Source of the DNA: Leptospira sanjuanensis
GTDB lineage: Bacteria > Spirochaetota > Leptospiria > Leptospirales > Leptospiraceae
Assembly (NCBI RefSeq): GCF_022267325.1
Contig: NZ_JAIZBG010000001.1
Coordinates: forward strand, 1,768,501-1,832,500
Direction of reading: 5' to 3'
Length of the DNA: 64,000 bases
A program made the position numbers and the translations under genes. Shown here piece by piece: positions 63,332 through 64,000 of the stretch (position 1 is its first letter; each line of letters opens with the position of its first letter). The notes beneath the pieces were generated by a model. The model was given only the letters and a program-made list of their open reading frames with translations, ran no database searches and was not told the DNA's origin.

Positions 63332-64000
63332 TTATTCGAGCATTTCCCGAACCTTCGCGATGATTTTCTCTTCGCTCGGAAGAGAGGCTTTTTCCAAATT
63401 CGCGGCATACGGCATCGGAACGTCTTCTTGCGTGATTCGTTCCACGGGCGCGTCCAGATCGTCGAAAGAATTCTTCTGAATGAGATAGGCGACTTGCGAT
63501 CCGAAACCGGCCACTTCCCAACCTTCCTCTACGATCAAAGCTCGGTTGGTTTTTCGAATCGACGCGTAGATCGCTTCCTCGTCCAAGGGACGGATCGAAC
63601 GCAGATCCAAAACTTCCACGGAGATTCCTTCCTTTGCCAGTCGTTCGGCGGCGGGTAAAACGTATTGCAGCGCTCTTGACCAACTAACGATCGTTATATC
63701 CGATCCTTCGCGTTTGAGATCCGCTTTTCCGAACGGAATCGAATATTCTTGATCCGGAACTTCTCCTCTGGTTCCGTATAACACTTCGCTTTCGATAAAG
63801 ATCGTAGGGTTGTTGTCCCGGATCGCCGTTTTCAAAAGACCACAAGCGTCCGCGGGAGTATAAGGAGCGATCACTTTCAAACCGGGGATATGCGCGTACC
63901 AACTTTCAAACGACTGAGAATGTTGAGCCGCCAATCTTCCTCCCGCGCCGCCCGCGCCTCGGAACACGATCGGAATCGGAAACTGGCCCGCGCTCATATA
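63332..64000 (-). CDS. Pyruvate dehydrogenase E1 beta subunit (cut by window edge)
   Basis: C-terminal two thirds of the transketolase-like E1 beta subunit: VFRGAGGAGGRLAAQHSQS, then SWYAHIPGLKVIAPYTPADA, PTIFIESEVLYG and VEVLDLRSIRPLDEEA are characteristic. With E1 alpha it forms the thiamine-diphosphate-dependent decarboxylase of the complex. The frame is open to the right edge; about 100 N-terminal residues lie outside the window. Confidence 0.95.
   Translation of the reverse strand, partial: YMSAGQFPIPIVFRGAGGAGGRLAAQHSQSFESWYAHIPGLKVIAPYTPADACGLLKTAIRDNNPTIFIESEVLYGTRGEVPDQEYSIPFGKADLKREGSDITIVSWSRALQYVLPAAERLAKEGISVEVLDLRSIRPLDEEAIYASIRKTNRALIVEEGWEVAGFGSQVAYLIQKNSFDDLDAPVERITQEDVPMPYAANLEKASLPSEEKIIAKVREMLE

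Overview
The window is chromosomal DNA of a spirochaete of the genus Leptospira. Evidence: the protein set (DUF1577/PilZ-like protein, dual cyclic-nucleotide-domain MBL protein, OmpL-like porin-2, FliG next to a pyruvate dehydrogenase operon, single tRNA genes scattered between protein genes), the many lipoprotein signal peptides with loose lipoboxes, and intergenic repeats of a kind seen in Leptospira. Base composition looks to be in the mid 40s % G+C by eye, above L. interrogans, which would suit one of the more GC-rich pathogenic-clade species (an inference; GC was not computed). Nothing looks like a prophage, plasmid or intact insertion sequence.

Layout. 1-9.5 kb: MBL/cyclic-nucleotide protein, acyl-CoA dehydrogenase, a putative outer-membrane protein and a double-ACT protein (+), then an MFS transporter, phasin-like protein, bifunctional nuclease and an alpha/beta hydrolase (-). 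9.5-10.4 kb: a broken small gene whose 5' end is overwritten by an 84-bp inverted-repeat element, and a CAU-anticodon tRNA. 10.4-15.3 kb (-): an operon-like run (acidic omega-like protein, MAF/DUF115 glycosyltransferase, response regulator, HEAT-repeat protein, two exported proteins). 15.3-20.4 kb (+): repeat-rich leader, thioredoxin lipoprotein, glutamine amidotransferase, SecA and a small lipoprotein. 20.4-27.6 kb (+): a CzcA-type heavy-metal RND efflux operon with an extra outer-membrane protein. 27.9-32.5 kb (-): small protein, porin, CCA/poly(A) nucleotidyltransferase, lipoprotein, RNase H-like protein, SxtJ-like membrane protein.

32.5-44.2 kb is the most interesting part. After an arginyl/leucyl-protein transferase comes a tight + strand operon encoding a DprE2-like reductase, a DprE1-like FAD oxidase, a GT-C glycosyltransferase and a polyprenyl-phosphate-type GT2. 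Facing it on the - strand are an AftB-like GT-C enzyme, an O-antigen-ligase-like protein and another GT-C-like membrane protein. Between the two blocks lies an exact 100-bp tandem array that supplies the last codons and stop of the facing gene. Together these suggest a lipid-linked furanose (decaprenylphosphoryl-arabinose-like) route feeding an envelope glycan.

44.2-52.5 kb (+ mostly): EAL phosphodiesterase, DUF1577 protein (-), GuaB, LolA-like protein, RsmE, ThiS-ThiE and a WecG/TagA-type glycosyltransferase. 52.7-58.7 kb (-): LysS, a DUF218-like protein, a cellulose-synthase-like GT2 with a long helical insertion, a polysaccharide-deacetylase lipoprotein and a DUF1993 protein. 58.7-60.8 kb: repeat-dense DNA around tRNA-Leu(GAG), PgsA and tRNA-Asp(GTC), including a 169-bp duplication carrying the tRNA-Leu 3' end and a hairpin element with compensatory changes. 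60.8-64 kb (-): FliG, pyruvate dehydrogenase E2, and E1 beta cut by the right edge.
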